NCBI RefSeq assembly: GCF_003966225.1
Contig: NZ_RXNU01000012.1
Location: 1-64,000, forward strand
Reading direction: 5' to 3'
Length of the DNA: 64,000 nt
From: Shewanella canadensis
GTDB taxonomy: Bacteria; Pseudomonadota; Gammaproteobacteria; Enterobacterales; Shewanellaceae
The notes below the pieces were generated by a model that was not told the origin of the DNA, made no database searches, and saw only the letters and a program-made list of their open reading frames with translations. Within the stretch, counting starts at the first letter, position 1. Every line of letters starts with the position of its first letter. Below, piece after piece: positions 36,774-46,900 of the stretch. The position numbers and the translations under genes were made by a program.

Positions 36774-37421
36774 TTACTGCTCTGCCCGCAGACCTGTCAC
36801 TTCGGCCTGTATCCAGCTCTGTGTTAAGCGGGTAAGCGCACTGTAAAACTGGCCGCTATCACATTGAGTGACCTTGGCGGCGAAGTTTCCTATCCAATTA
36901 TTGAGATATGACTCGATGAATTCGAGTTGTGCAGTCTCATCACTGCTATTACATAGGTGCGCGGCATAAGCCAATATTACGGCTAAGTGATCGGCTGGCT
37001 CCGGGAAGCTACTCTGCACCTGAAGCTGGCTCTGTTTCAAAAACTGCAGCATCAGCTGATGCTGCTCTCCAAACAGAGTCGGCTCATCATCGGTTCCAGT
37101 CTGAGCATCCTCCAGATAGAGGCTCGCGTAGGGAGAGGCGCTGTGCTTGGTGCCGACCAGAAACAAGCCACAATAATCGGCGGCAAGTTCGAGCAGGGCT
37201 TTATCCGATTTAAGCGTATTGAGTACCGACATCAGAGTATCGACATCACTTTTAAATGCCTGCTCGCTGGCCAGTTGCGCCCAGAAATTCTGAGCGTTAT
37301 CACTGGTTAGCTCATGCAGAAGTTGATGATCGACCTCTTTGGCAAACAGGGAGGAGAGCAGTTGATAGACTATTCCCCTTGCTTGATTGATAGCATTATC
37401 ACTTACCGGTTCTTTATTCAT
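36774..37421 (-). CDS. torD: TorA chaperone TorD
   Basis: A 215-aa cytoplasmic chaperone that binds the TorA signal and core and helps cofactor insertion before Tat export. All-helical family features include YQLLSSLFAKEVD near 19 and the YCGLFLVGTKHSASPYAS segment (about 84-101), which matches the conserved TorD stretch. Its ATG overlaps the torA stop by 4 nt (ATGA at 37418-37421), so it is translationally coupled as last gene of torECAD. Confidence 0.93.
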   Translation of the reverse strand: MNKEPVSDNAINQARGIVYQLLSSLFAKEVDHQLLHELTSDNAQNFWAQLASEQAFKSDVDTLMSVLNTLKSDKALLELAADYCGLFLVGTKHSASPYASLYLEDAQTGTDDEPTLFGEQHQLMLQFLKQSQLQVQSSFPEPADHLAVILAYAAHLCNSSDETAQLEFIESYLNNWIGNFAAKVTQCDSGQFYSALTRLTQSWIQAEVTGLRAEQ

Positions 37422-39910
37422 ATCTGTGTCTCAACAGGTCCATTGAAAGAACTTACTTCGGGTACTTTACCCTGATATTTATCAAATTCAACCAGACAGG
37501 TATAGGCAGAGCAGGCTTGGGCCAGCTTTGAGGTACCGATATCCTGAGTCAGAGTATTGGGATCGCCATAGCTGCATAGGGCTCCAATTTCTGCGCCCCC
37601 CTCTTTGCTGCCATCTTCACCGACAGGACCATACCAGGCACCCTCGTGAATACGTATGACACCCTGTGGGAAGCTGTCACTGACAACGGCGCCGGCGAGT
37701 AGTTGACCACGGTCGTTAAACACACGAACCAGATCGCCATCTTTAATGCCGCGTTTTTTCGCATCGACGGGACTCAAGTACACTGGCTCACGACCCTGTA
37801 CGGTATAGGTCTCACGATACTCCTTAGACTCACACATCTGAGAGTGCAGACGCTTATCGGGGTGGCAAGACTGCATCCAGACAGGGAACTTATCTGATCC
37901 CGGGCCACCGTGGCTACGCTCTGTTTTTTCCATCCATGTTGGGTGCCCAGGACAGTCATCGTAATTAAACTGGGCGATTTTACGGCTGAAGACTTCAATC
38001 AGACCCGAAGGGGTGCCCAGAGGATTGATCTCTGGATCGTCCCTGAAGTCTGCATGACGTGTCCATGGCTTACCCTCACCGAAGTGAACGTAACCCTCTT
38101 TCCAGAAAGATTCGAAGTCCGGCATATCAAACTTACCGGCATTGGCTGCCTTACAATCATCGTATAGCTTAATGAGCCAATCTTTCTCCGTCATGCCACG
38201 GGTGTACGCTTTCTCTTTGCCCATGACGGCGGCGAAGCGGGTAAATATTTCAAAGTCGGAGAGACTTTCGAACAATGGCTCGACCATCTTCTGCATGGCG
38301 AGAATTCCGCGGTTCGCGTAGCTGCCATAGACATCGATATCGTTACGCTCGAACGTCGTACAGGCCGGCAACACGATATCGGAGAAACGACAGGTCGCGG
38401 TCCAGTTCATGTCTATGGTGACGACGCATTCAAGCTTCTGGAAAGCTTGCTTCATCTTGTTTCTGTCTTGATGATGGTTCCATGGGTTGTTGCCCGAGAA
38501 CACCATCATCTTGATATCCGGGTAGGTGACTTTCGAGCCATTGGCATCGATAGTCTTACCCGGTTCCATGATGGCGTCGATCCAGCGGGCGACAGGAATG
38601 GTACTGCTTGCACCTTTAAAGTCATTGCTATCGAACAGTGGCTTCTGATCTTCATCTAAGTTACGCGGGAAGGCACCCGGTGCAGCGGCGCCTGAAGAGG
38701 GTACGCCGATGCTTGAGTAGTGGTGACCATAACTGATACCGCCGCCAGGCAGGCCAATCTGACCTATCATGGTAGCCAGTACGGCCGCCATCCAATAGGG
38801 CTGCTCGCCATGTTGCTGGCGCTGAATACACCAGCCCATCATCATCTGAGTGCGGCCTTTGGTCATCACCTTAGCTAAATCACGGATGATCTCTGGCGAA
38901 ACACCGGTGATTTCGCTTGCCCATTCTGGCGTCTTAGCGACACCGTCGCTCTCACCCAATAGGTAAGGCAGGAATCGGTCGAAGCCCAGACTATAACCTT
39001 CGATAAATTTCTCATCGTGCAGCTTCTTAGTTACCATTTCATGGGCAATACCCAGCATTAAGGCAACATCGGTTTGCGGGTTGACGTAGAGCTGTTCACA
39101 GCCAAGATACTTCTGTGTCTTGGTGACGACGGGATCTATGCTGATCACGCGGATCTTGCCTTGCTTCACTTTCTCTTTCAGCTGAGCAAGGTAGGCAAAT
39201 GACTCGTGAGTCTCGGCGTTCCAGCCTACCTGAAGGTTCTTGTAAGGATCATTTGACCATAAAATAATGGTGTTCGACTCTTCGAGGATCAGCGGCCAGG
39301 AGGTGCCTTGAGCATAGACCTCGGTTGAACCTAAGATATAGGGCAGGATAGTTTGTCCCGCACCCGTTGAGTAGTCACCCACTTTTTTCACGAAATTACC
39401 GTGCATGCCTATGGCGCGTTGCATATGGCTGGTGCTGGAGTGCAACTGACCCGTGGCGCGCCAGCCGGTTTGACCTGCATGCAGCCCCGATGGGCCATAC
39501 TTAGTCTGCACTTCATCGAGTGAGTCTTTAAGTAGGTGGAGGGCCTTGTCCCACGTTACACGAACGAAGCGAAAATCACCGCGCTGTGTGGTGTCACTCT
39601 TATGACCCTTAAGCAGGAAGTCTAAGCGCACCATAGGGTAGCGAACGCGAGATGGATTATAGACCAAGCCTTTAATACCATTGATCATATCCGTTGGATA
39701 TTTATCCAGGTCGAAGGGTTTTACCTGATCAATCACGCCATTCTTACGCTTCATCTTGAACGCACCGAAGTGCGAACCTGTCGTTAACCAGCCATCTTTT
39801 GACTTGGCGCCAGACGCGGCTAAGGCATTGAGTGGAGCGAGTACCGAGGCTCCGCTTAGGACAACATAAGATGTTGATACTAAGCCTTTTAGAAAGTCTC
39901 TTCTGTTCAT
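37418..39910 (-). CDS. torA: TMAO reductase TorA
   Basis: The periplasmic molybdopterin (bis-MGD) terminal reductase that reduces trimethylamine N-oxide. It is 830 aa. The twin-arginine signal MNRRDFLKG begins the protein, followed by a hydrophobic stretch and ALAASG. DMSO-reductase-family sequence follows, including the Mo-ligand Ser region GAGQTILPYILGSTEVYAQGTSW near 185-207 and the C-terminal CSAYTCLVEFDKYQGKVPEV. Length fits Shewanella TorA (about 829). It is third in torECAD, 109 bp after torC and overlapping torD. Neighbouring TorD is its dedicated chaperone. Confidence 0.95.
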   Translation of the reverse strand: MNRRDFLKGLVSTSYVVLSGASVLAPLNALAASGAKSKDGWLTTGSHFGAFKMKRKNGVIDQVKPFDLDKYPTDMINGIKGLVYNPSRVRYPMVRLDFLLKGHKSDTTQRGDFRFVRVTWDKALHLLKDSLDEVQTKYGPSGLHAGQTGWRATGQLHSSTSHMQRAIGMHGNFVKKVGDYSTGAGQTILPYILGSTEVYAQGTSWPLILEESNTIILWSNDPYKNLQVGWNAETHESFAYLAQLKEKVKQGKIRVISIDPVVTKTQKYLGCEQLYVNPQTDVALMLGIAHEMVTKKLHDEKFIEGYSLGFDRFLPYLLGESDGVAKTPEWASEITGVSPEIIRDLAKVMTKGRTQMMMGWCIQRQQHGEQPYWMAAVLATMIGQIGLPGGGISYGHHYSSIGVPSSGAAAPGAFPRNLDEDQKPLFDSNDFKGASSTIPVARWIDAIMEPGKTIDANGSKVTYPDIKMMVFSGNNPWNHHQDRNKMKQAFQKLECVVTIDMNWTATCRFSDIVLPACTTFERNDIDVYGSYANRGILAMQKMVEPLFESLSDFEIFTRFAAVMGKEKAYTRGMTEKDWLIKLYDDCKAANAGKFDMPDFESFWKEGYVHFGEGKPWTRHADFRDDPEINPLGTPSGLIEVFSRKIAQFNYDDCPGHPTWMEKTERSHGGPGSDKFPVWMQSCHPDKRLHSQMCESKEYRETYTVQGREPVYLSPVDAKKRGIKDGDLVRVFNDRGQLLAGAVVSDSFPQGVIRIHEGAWYGPVGEDGSKEGGAEIGALCSYGDPNTLTQDIGTSKLAQACSAYTCLVEFDKYQGKVPEVSSFNGPVETQI

Positions 39911-40019
39911 TATTCGTGTCCTTAACTTATTAGTGCGCTGACTTGTCGATGTTTATGTAAGAATGCGCTGCATTCAGACTGTTAATCAGTAATTTGTTAT
40001 TCATGATTCCAGCCCTTTA

Positions 40020-41198
40020 TTAGTGCGATGTTTTGTCAAACGTCGATGAATGCTCTTGCAGGTATTTCTGTACCAGCGCCTGGGTATCTTGGTCCATATT
40101 GACGAACGCTATCATGCCCTGGAACATACCCGGCCAAGTGTTGGCATCGAAGTGCGCTTCATCCGGCTGCGTATGACATACACTGCAGCTCGTCGTGTAC
40201 GTGTCACGGGCATAGTCCCAAAGTGGTTGCAGATCGCTCACCAGATAGTCTTTATCTGTCCAGATCTGTGCTTCGACTCGTTGCCATTTAAGGCCTGTCA
40301 TCGGATCTTCTTTCTCTTCGAAGGTTTCAATGACACCCTCTTCCAGCGCCGCATCTTTGGTCAGTTGTGCAGAGAGAATGTTGAGCCCGAAGTCATAATA
40401 GATCACGCGGCCCGCACCAATCTTCTTGCGCCAGCCATCGATGCCGACTTTAACGCGGTTACCCTTGGTCTCTAATACTTTGACCTTGGTTGCAATATTC
40501 AGGGTGCCGGCTTCTACATCCGTTTTATCGTTATAGAAAAGTGGCTTGGTTAGTGCTGTAAAGTAGGTTTGTTCACTCTGTGGTGTATTTTCGCCTGACC
40601 CTACCTGTGCGATTAATTCAGGTGCACGAGAGGTGCCCATGTCTGGCAGTTTATGGGCGATACCCTTATGACAATCGATACAGCTTTGATCCAGCTTTGC
40701 CGCTCGTTTCATCTGTTTCTGAGCGAGCTTGGACATGCTGTCCCATTTCATTGAGTCGTAGTTGTGGCAGTTCTTACAGGCAAGAGAGTTATCACGGTCG
40801 AAACGTTTCCATTCGCGGCTCGCCATCTCCAGACGTTTAGCTTCGAACTTTTCACTGGTATTGACGGTTTGCAGTAACCAACCCCACATATCGTGTGAAG
40901 CTTCGATTTTACGACCAATCTTGCGGCTCCAGTTGTGTGGTACGTGACAATCCGGACATGTCGCGCGAACGCCGGAATGATTTGACCAGTGAACGGTCTC
41001 CTGTAGCTCTTGGTATGGCTTGCTCTCCATACTGTGGCAGCTAATACAAAACTCTTCGGTATTGGTCATCTCTAGTGCGGTATTGAAACCACCCCAAAAG
41101 ATGATGCCCATCAGGAAGGCAGATAGACTGACCGTACCTAAGGTTAGAAATTTGGCAGGCTTGTTGAGTGTGCGCCAAATATTGATAAACCACTTCAT
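40020..41198 (-). CDS. torC: Pentahaem cytochrome c TorC
   Basis: A 392-aa membrane-anchored c-type cytochrome that takes electrons from menaquinol and passes them to TorA. It has one N-terminal membrane segment (about 15-38), then a NapC/NirT-type tetrahaem domain with CISCH (about 52), CPDCH, CKNCH and CIDCH. A C-terminal domain carries a fifth haem, CSVCH, near 338. This five-haem layout is that of TorC. It lies 55 bp after torE. Confidence 0.94.
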   Translation of the reverse strand: MKWFINIWRTLNKPAKFLTLGTVSLSAFLMGIIFWGGFNTALEMTNTEEFCISCHSMESKPYQELQETVHWSNHSGVRATCPDCHVPHNWSRKIGRKIEASHDMWGWLLQTVNTSEKFEAKRLEMASREWKRFDRDNSLACKNCHNYDSMKWDSMSKLAQKQMKRAAKLDQSCIDCHKGIAHKLPDMGTSRAPELIAQVGSGENTPQSEQTYFTALTKPLFYNDKTDVEAGTLNIATKVKVLETKGNRVKVGIDGWRKKIGAGRVIYYDFGLNILSAQLTKDAALEEGVIETFEEKEDPMTGLKWQRVEAQIWTDKDYLVSDLQPLWDYARDTYTTSCSVCHTQPDEAHFDANTWPGMFQGMIAFVNMDQDTQALVQKYLQEHSSTFDKTSH

Positions 41199-41253
41199 AA
41201 CAGCATCCTTTATAAATCTTAAATTTGTTTTTGACTGACCTTGTTAGGGAAAG

Positions 41254-41424
41254 TTAATGAGCGACGACGCCACCAAATGCCTGGATCATCCAGATAATAA
41301 ATCCGTAAGCACTAATACCTGTGATGGTGAGGATTGGGAAAAGCAGGAATATGATGAAACCCAGGGCTTTAAGCTCTTTCGATTTCACTTGTTTTGCTGA
41401 TTCTGAGGCTTCTTGATGTGCCAT
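41254..41424 (-). CDS. torE: Small membrane subunit TorE
   Basis: A 56-aa protein too short for most gene finders. It begins MAHQEASESAKQVKSKELKA and continues with one membrane segment (FIIFLLFPILTITGISAYGF) and a short tail. The pattern KSELKALxF-FP-L-GYGFxxWM is the NapE/TorE family. Its role in Shewanella TMAO respiration is not defined beyond being first gene of torECAD. The good start is preceded, about 97 nt upstream, by the perfect TTCATA repeat pair. Confidence 0.87.
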   Translation of the reverse strand: MAHQEASESAKQVKSKELKALGFIIFLLFPILTITGISAYGFIIWMIQAFGGVVAH

Positions 41425-41520
41425 AACTGACTCTCTTTGATGATCTTATCTCTGATATAGCTAATATAGAGCATGGTTGTGAATAGCTGTCATGCCTGCA
41501 ATGAATGGTTTTAGTTAAAT

Positions 41521-41536
41521 TATGAAAAAATATGAA
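41521..41536 (-). promoter_or_regulatory. TorR-box pair upstream of torE
   Basis: Read on the minus strand this is TTCATA-TTTT-TTCATA, a perfect direct repeat spaced 10 bp centre to centre, the form expected for a TorR dimer. It lies about 97 nt before the torE start. A degenerate version lies before torR. Confidence 0.7.
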
Positions 41537-41841
41537 TAAGATGAGGAGGTGGTTAACGTCGCGACGATTCGGATGGGATTAGGGGCAAGCATGGTTATCA
41601 CCGGATTGAACGAGAAGCAGATCTCACATCTGCTGTTATCATTTGCCGATTGAAAACTAGCCTTAAATTAATTGTTTAAATCACAGTTTGTTCTCAATCC
41701 TCTTTGTGCTATTGGGCTATTGCTGTAGAATCCGCCGCCAACAAAGGCTGTGTTGCCAGTGGATAATCTGTTCTTGATGGAATGAAATACTAATCCAGAT
41801 GGAATGTAACTATTGGCATAGTTTCATACCGTTAGCGCTCT

Positions 41842-42009
41842 ATGTATCAAAGCAAGGGTGCTAATTCGTTTCGTGTTAAAACGAAAGTGTTAAAACTTGC
41901 AGGTCACTATAAATACAGAAAAGTATTAGTGGATCTCTCACCCGCTTTTTGCGGGGCTCTCACCTGCCATAGCCTTCCAAAATTTAAGAGATCAATAAGG
42001 TATAATATT
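41842..42009 (+). promoter_or_regulatory. Leader of the NCS2 permease gene
   Basis: The reading frame is open here, but the ribosome site and family match place the start at 42010. Two hairpins are visible: TTCGTTT with AAACGAA (41865-41885) and CCCGC-TTTTT-GCGGG (41941-41955). This could be a control leader. I do not see the conserved core of a purine riboswitch. Confidence 0.4.
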
Positions 42010-43452
42010 ATGCAGTCTGAACAGACAAGCCCTACCCCAGTACTATCTACAGAACAAGAATCTACAGCTCAAGAATCTACAGCTCAAACATCTACAGCTC
42101 AATCGGCTTCAGGCCCAGCTTCGGCTCAAGTAAAGGATACATTACTGGATCGATACTTCAGAATTTCCGAGCGTGGTAGCACCATAAAGTGTGAAGTGAT
42201 AGCCGGTTTAACCACGTTCCTTGCCATGGTTTATTCGGTCATTGTCGTTCCTAATATGTTAGGCGCCGCAGGCTTTGACCCCGGAGCCGTGTTTATTTCG
42301 ACCTGTTTAATTGCTGCTTTCGGCTCCCTGTTAATGGGGCTGTGGGCCAATTTGCCGATGGCGATTGGCTGCGCTATCTCACTCACGGCATTTACTGCAT
42401 TTAGCATGGTATTAGGGCAGGGGATCTCCATTCCTGTCACCCTTGGTGCCATCTTCTTAATGGGAATTGTATTTACCTTAGTCAGTGTTACCGGCATTCG
42501 TCAGTGGGTACTAACAAACTTGCCAAAAGGTATCGCTCACGGTACGGGTATCGGTATCGGTCTGTTTTTGCTATTGATTGCCACAAATAGCGTGCAGTTG
42601 ATAGTGGGCAATGACGCGGGACTACCGGTAAAACTGGGTGATATTAATAGCCTTCCGGTCATCGCGACGATTGTCGGCTTGGCTGCGACTATCGGCTTAG
42701 AGCGACGCGGTGTGCCTGGTGGCATTTTGCTCGTTATCATAGCGCTGTCAGTGTTTGGTTTGATATTTGATCCTTCGGTTCAATATCAAGGTCTTTTTGC
42801 CTGGCCAAATCTAATGTCCGAGCAATCACTTATCGGTCAACTGGATATTATGGGGGCGTTAAACCCTGTCGTGCTTCCTATAGTGCTCGCCTTAGTCATG
42901 ACCGCGATATTCGATGCTACCGGAACGATTCGTGCGGTCGCAGGGCAAGCTGAGCTACTCGACGAGAAAGATAATATTGTCGGTGGAGGCAAAGCACTCA
43001 CCTCTGATTCTGTCAGTAGTATCGTCGCCGGCGCTGTCGGTGGTGCTCCTGCCGCTGTATATATCGAGTCCGCAGCGGGAACTGCGGCCGGTGGTAAAAC
43101 GGGCCTGACTGCGACAATCGTTGGCATCCTGTTTTTACTGATGATGTTTCTGGCACCCTTAAGTTATTTAGTGCCGGCCTATGCCACCGCACCAGCCTTG
43201 ATGTATGTGGGATTATTGATGCTTAGCAATGTGACTAAGCTGGATTTCGATGACAAAATTGATGCCATGGCGGGGCTTACCTGTGCGGTATTTATCATCT
43301 TAAGCTGTAATATTGTCACCGGTATAATGTTGGGCTTCGTGACGTTAGTCATCGGACGTCTCGCCAGTGGAGAGTGGCGCGCATTAAAGCCGGGTGTGGT
43401 CGCGATAACCTTAGGACTCGTCGTTTTCTATATGGGCGGTTGGGCAATCTAA
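42010..43452 (+). CDS. NCS2-family purine permease (AzgA-like)
   Basis: A 480-aa inner-membrane permease of the AzgA-type guanine/hypoxanthine group, about 12 hydrophobic segments. Family sequence includes RGSTIKCEVIAGLTTFLAM near 60, LPKGIAHGTGIGIGLFL near 170 and DATGTIRAVAGQA near 304. The start is at 42010, with AAGG 9 nt upstream. An in-frame longer version adds 56 unrelated residues. The N-terminal tail is a low-complexity stretch built from 15-bp repeats coding STAQE (42046-42105). Substrate is inferred from family only. It connects with the nucleoside theme of the window but lies far from deo. Confidence 0.85.
   Translation: MQSEQTSPTPVLSTEQESTAQESTAQTSTAQSASGPASAQVKDTLLDRYFRISERGSTIKCEVIAGLTTFLAMVYSVIVVPNMLGAAGFDPGAVFISTCLIAAFGSLLMGLWANLPMAIGCAISLTAFTAFSMVLGQGISIPVTLGAIFLMGIVFTLVSVTGIRQWVLTNLPKGIAHGTGIGIGLFLLLIATNSVQLIVGNDAGLPVKLGDINSLPVIATIVGLAATIGLERRGVPGGILLVIIALSVFGLIFDPSVQYQGLFAWPNLMSEQSLIGQLDIMGALNPVVLPIVLALVMTAIFDATGTIRAVAGQAELLDEKDNIVGGGKALTSDSVSSIVAGAVGGAPAAVYIESAAGTAAGGKTGLTATIVGILFLLMMFLAPLSYLVPAYATAPALMYVGLLMLSNVTKLDFDDKIDAMAGLTCAVFIILSCNIVTGIMLGFVTLVIGRLASGEWRALKPGVVAITLGLVVFYMGGWAI
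42046..42105 (+). repeat. Four 15-bp tandem repeats in the permease N-terminus
   Basis: Units TCTACAGAACAAGAA, TCTACAGCTCAAGAA, TCTACAGCTCAAACA and TCTACAGCTCAATCG code for STEQE, STAQE, STAQT and STAQS. Being multiples of three, copy-number changes keep the frame. Confidence 0.9.
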
Positions 43453-43466
43453 CGCTTGAGACTAAG

Positions 43467-43499
43467 AGGGCCTGACACTATTTAATGTGAATAGGCCCT
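43467..43499. terminator. Possible shared terminator hairpin
   Basis: AGGGCCT pairs with AGGCCCT around a 19-nt loop, between the convergent permease and CBS genes. It overlaps the CBS gene end and the T tail is short, so the call is weak. Confidence 0.35.
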
Positions 43500-43886
43500 T
43501 AATAGATCCTTCCAGGTGATGATCCCCACTATCTCTCCCCGCTTCAGGACCGGCAGCGAACCTATATTGTGCTCAAGCATCAGCCGACTGGCCTCTTTCA
43601 GTGTTTTATGTGGCGCAATCGTGACCGGGTTTCTCGACATCACCTGATGGGCCCTTCTCTGCAGGGTTTCACTATCTCGCTCCGTTTCATTGATATTACC
43701 AACATGGGGGCTCAAGGCCCGTAAATAGTCACGTTCGGACAGGACGCCCTGCAGTTCATCGTCTTCGATAACCAGTAGATGGTGAAAGGGTGCATTTTCA
43801 AATATCTCTTTGGCAACAGATAGCCTGTCATCCATCTCTATGGTGACGACTCTGGTGCTCATAATTTCCGATATTTTTTTCTTCAT
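43482..43886 (-). CDS. CBS-pair protein
   Basis: A 134-aa soluble protein made of two CBS motifs: ISEIMSTRVVTIE near 5 with HLLVIEDDELQGVLSERDY, and VMSRNPVTIAPHKTL near 82 with SLPVLKRGEIVGIITWKD. CBS pairs usually bind adenosyl nucleotides and regulate a partner. No enzyme domain is attached and none is adjacent that I can name as a partner. It converges with the permease and is divergent from nothing nearby. Confidence 0.88.
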   Translation of the reverse strand: MKKKISEIMSTRVVTIEMDDRLSVAKEIFENAPFHHLLVIEDDELQGVLSERDYLRALSPHVGNINETERDSETLQRRAHQVMSRNPVTIAPHKTLKEASRLMLEHNIGSLPVLKRGEIVGIITWKDLLRAYSH

Positions 43887-43983
43887 ACCAGGCTCCTTCC
43901 TTTCATAAACGATTCATAGCAAAAGAATAATAATCCTTGCTGTACATATTTATACCAGTAATCGAGAGTGGTTGAAAAGAGAA

Positions 43984-46900
43984 TTATTTTGAATTAACTA
44001 AAATGCTTTTAGGAAGGGAGATAGTGAATTGACTGCCTTTATCCTTCTCTGAGTGCAAGGTTATTTCACCACCTAACATCTGCGTCACTAAGTTATAGAC
44101 TATGTTCATGCCTAACCCGCTGCCGCCTTTACCCCGTTTGGTTGTGAAGAAGGGATCGAATATTTTATCTTGAACCTGTATGGGTATTCCGCAACCATCA
44201 TCACGGTAGGTTAAGTCGACACCATGTTCTGTCTTGGTTATATGGAGGGATAAGTGACCCGAGTGTCCATCGGGGAATGCGTGAATGACGGAGTTATTGA
44301 ATAGATTGCTCACTATTTGATAGAAGGCCCCCGGATTACTATTAATGAAAAGGTCATCCGGACAGGTGTATTCATACTCATGCACAGTACGTGAAAGCAT
44401 AGGGTTGAGGGAGAGAAATATCTCATCTAAATAGGTCTTGAGGTTAAATTCCCGGATCTCTTCATGGGATTGATCGACCGATACCTGTTTAAAGCTCTTG
44501 ATGAGTTTGGATGCTCGCTCCAGGTTGGTGAGTATTAACTTGGAGCAATCATGAACTTCAGTTTGATACTCTTCAAAATCTTCATGGGATACCTCGCCAT
44601 CGGCATAGTGTTTATTGAATAGCCTTACGCTCTCTTGAAGATGGGATGAGGCGGTGACGCTGATACCGATCGGCGTGTTAACTTCATGTGTGATGCTGGC
44701 GACCAGTCCGCCGAGGGTGGCCATCTTCTCTTTATCGAGCAGTTCACTTTGAGTCAGCTTTAGCTCTTCGAGTGTCTCTTTGAGTTCATCGTTTCTATGT
44801 TGAAGCTCACTCGTTCTTTCGAGCACTCTGGTTTCTAAGTCACGATTGAGCGCTGTTAATGTGGCTTCATTATCTTTTTGAGCCTGAATGTTTTTGATCG
44901 TTCCGGCTATTCGTGTAGGTTGCCCAAGCGGATCTCTGGTGATCACCTGGCCTCTATTCAGGACCCATAGCCAGGTTCCATCCCCCAGTATTGAACGGTA
45001 CATCAACTTAAATTTATCTTGGCCTTGATTCATGCAGAGCTCAATTTCTGTTGCAATTTCACGGTAATCGTCCGGATGAATGCATTGTTTCATGGTGTCA
45101 TTCAGATTGGTCTCCCTATTGGGGTACTTCAGGAAAGTATTACTCCGTATCACCTCCTGAGTATCGATATCCCAATCCCAGAATTCATCACCGCTTCCCC
45201 ATAGAGCCAGCTGAAGCCTCTGTTCACTCTTCTCAATTTCTGTGAGTAATCGACTCTGTTGACGGTATTTTTTCGACTTAGAGTAGAGCAACAAAAAAAA
45301 CAGAGCTATGAATCCCGTGATGTATAGACAATAGGCCCACCAGGATAACCAAGGCGTAGGAAGTATTTGAATATCCAGTCGTCTGACCGGGCTGTATTGC
45401 CCGTTGATATCTTTGGCTCTTAAGAGAAAAGTGTAGTCTCCCGATGCTATACCCGTGAAGCGGGCTACTTGGTCCGGATGGCCCGCGATCCATTTGTCAT
45501 GCAAACCTATCATTTTGTATTCATAGGTTAATCGATTGGCTCTATGTAACTCAGGACTAAGATAATAGAGAGAAAAAATATCATCGTGATGGGATAATGA
45601 AAGTTGGTTCTCTTCAGATATTGAGCTGTTTTTATGCCGCATATCACTCGATTGGTCTTTATTTAGAATCGATAGGGTATCAATTCTTGGCTCCCTGGGA
45701 GGGGGGAGAGTGGGAAGTTGATTTGCCCTGAATTGGTTAAAACCATTAATTCCACCGAGGTAGATGCGATTATCGTCATCGATAAAACCTGCTCCGAAAT
45801 TAAATTCATTATCCTGAAGTCCATCGATGTTCGTGTAGTTTTTAACGCTAAAATCATGGGTATCAAACATACTAAGGCCCGATGCCGTACCTACCCAGAG
45901 GTTTTGTTTGTTATCCATCAGAGTCAGGTAAGCGAGATTTCCGATGAGCCCCTTGTCAGTATTAAAGAGCTGGGTGTCATGGGTGCGGGGATTGAAAGAG
46001 AAGATGCCATTACTGGAGCCTATCCATAAGATGTCATTTTCACCCATGAAGACGGACATCAACTGATCATCGGGAAAACCTGCCAGGGTGTCGGTGTTGA
46101 AGTGAGTAAAGGCTCCGTCGACGGATAATCGGGTCAGCCCTGCGTCGTAGGAGGTGAACCAATAGTTTCCCTCTTTGTCTTGGGTTAAGTTAGTTACTTC
46201 GTTACTTGCCAATGAGTTCGCGTCATTTTTGTCATGTCGAAAATGGGTAAAACCTCTGGCCTCGCTGATATATTTTGCGACGCCGGCATCCATAGTCGTT
46301 ATCCAGGCACTATTATCGCTGTCGAAGTAGAGGCTAAAAAGAAGATCGCTGGGTAAGCCATTACTGTTGGCCCGATTGTGTTTGTAGTGAATGTAGCTCT
46401 GTTTATCCGGGGTGAAGATAAACAAGCCTTCTCCTCGAGTGCCAACCCAAAACCGAGCGAATTTGTCCTCCTTCATGAAACTGATAAAACTCTGAGATAG
46501 TTTAGAACCCGGTACCAAGAAAGGTTTAAAGCCGATAATTTGTCTGTTCTCATCCTCCTGGGCCTGATATAGCCCCTTGGCCGTGCCTACCCAAAGCTGT
46601 TGTCGATGATCCCTGAATATGCTTCTGACATTGCCGTTACTAAGGCGGTTATCGGTAAAACTCTGTGGGTGCATATGACCAAAACTTTCGGCGTTTAGAA
46701 AGGTTTTATTGAGCCCGCCCCCCTTAGTGCCAATCCAAAGTTGATGAGTACTGTCTATGTCCAGAGAGGTGACCAGAGGGCTATTGAGTTGATGGCGGTT
46801 TTTAGCTGCACCGGAGAAGAACTCGATAGTTTTGTGCAGGGGGGAGTATCTTGCTACCCCTTTTTTCTCTAGTCCTATCCAGAGCTTACCTAGTCTGTCT

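Noticed and set aside
39926..40035. Partial duplication of the torC 3' end in the torC-torA gap
   Set aside because: TTATTAGTGCG followed by a TTGTC..GATG pattern occurs twice 88 bp apart, but the similarity is about 20 nt and weak.
41842..42009. A riboswitch before the NCS2 permease
   Set aside because: I looked for the conserved purine-riboswitch core and did not find it. Only ordinary hairpins are visible.
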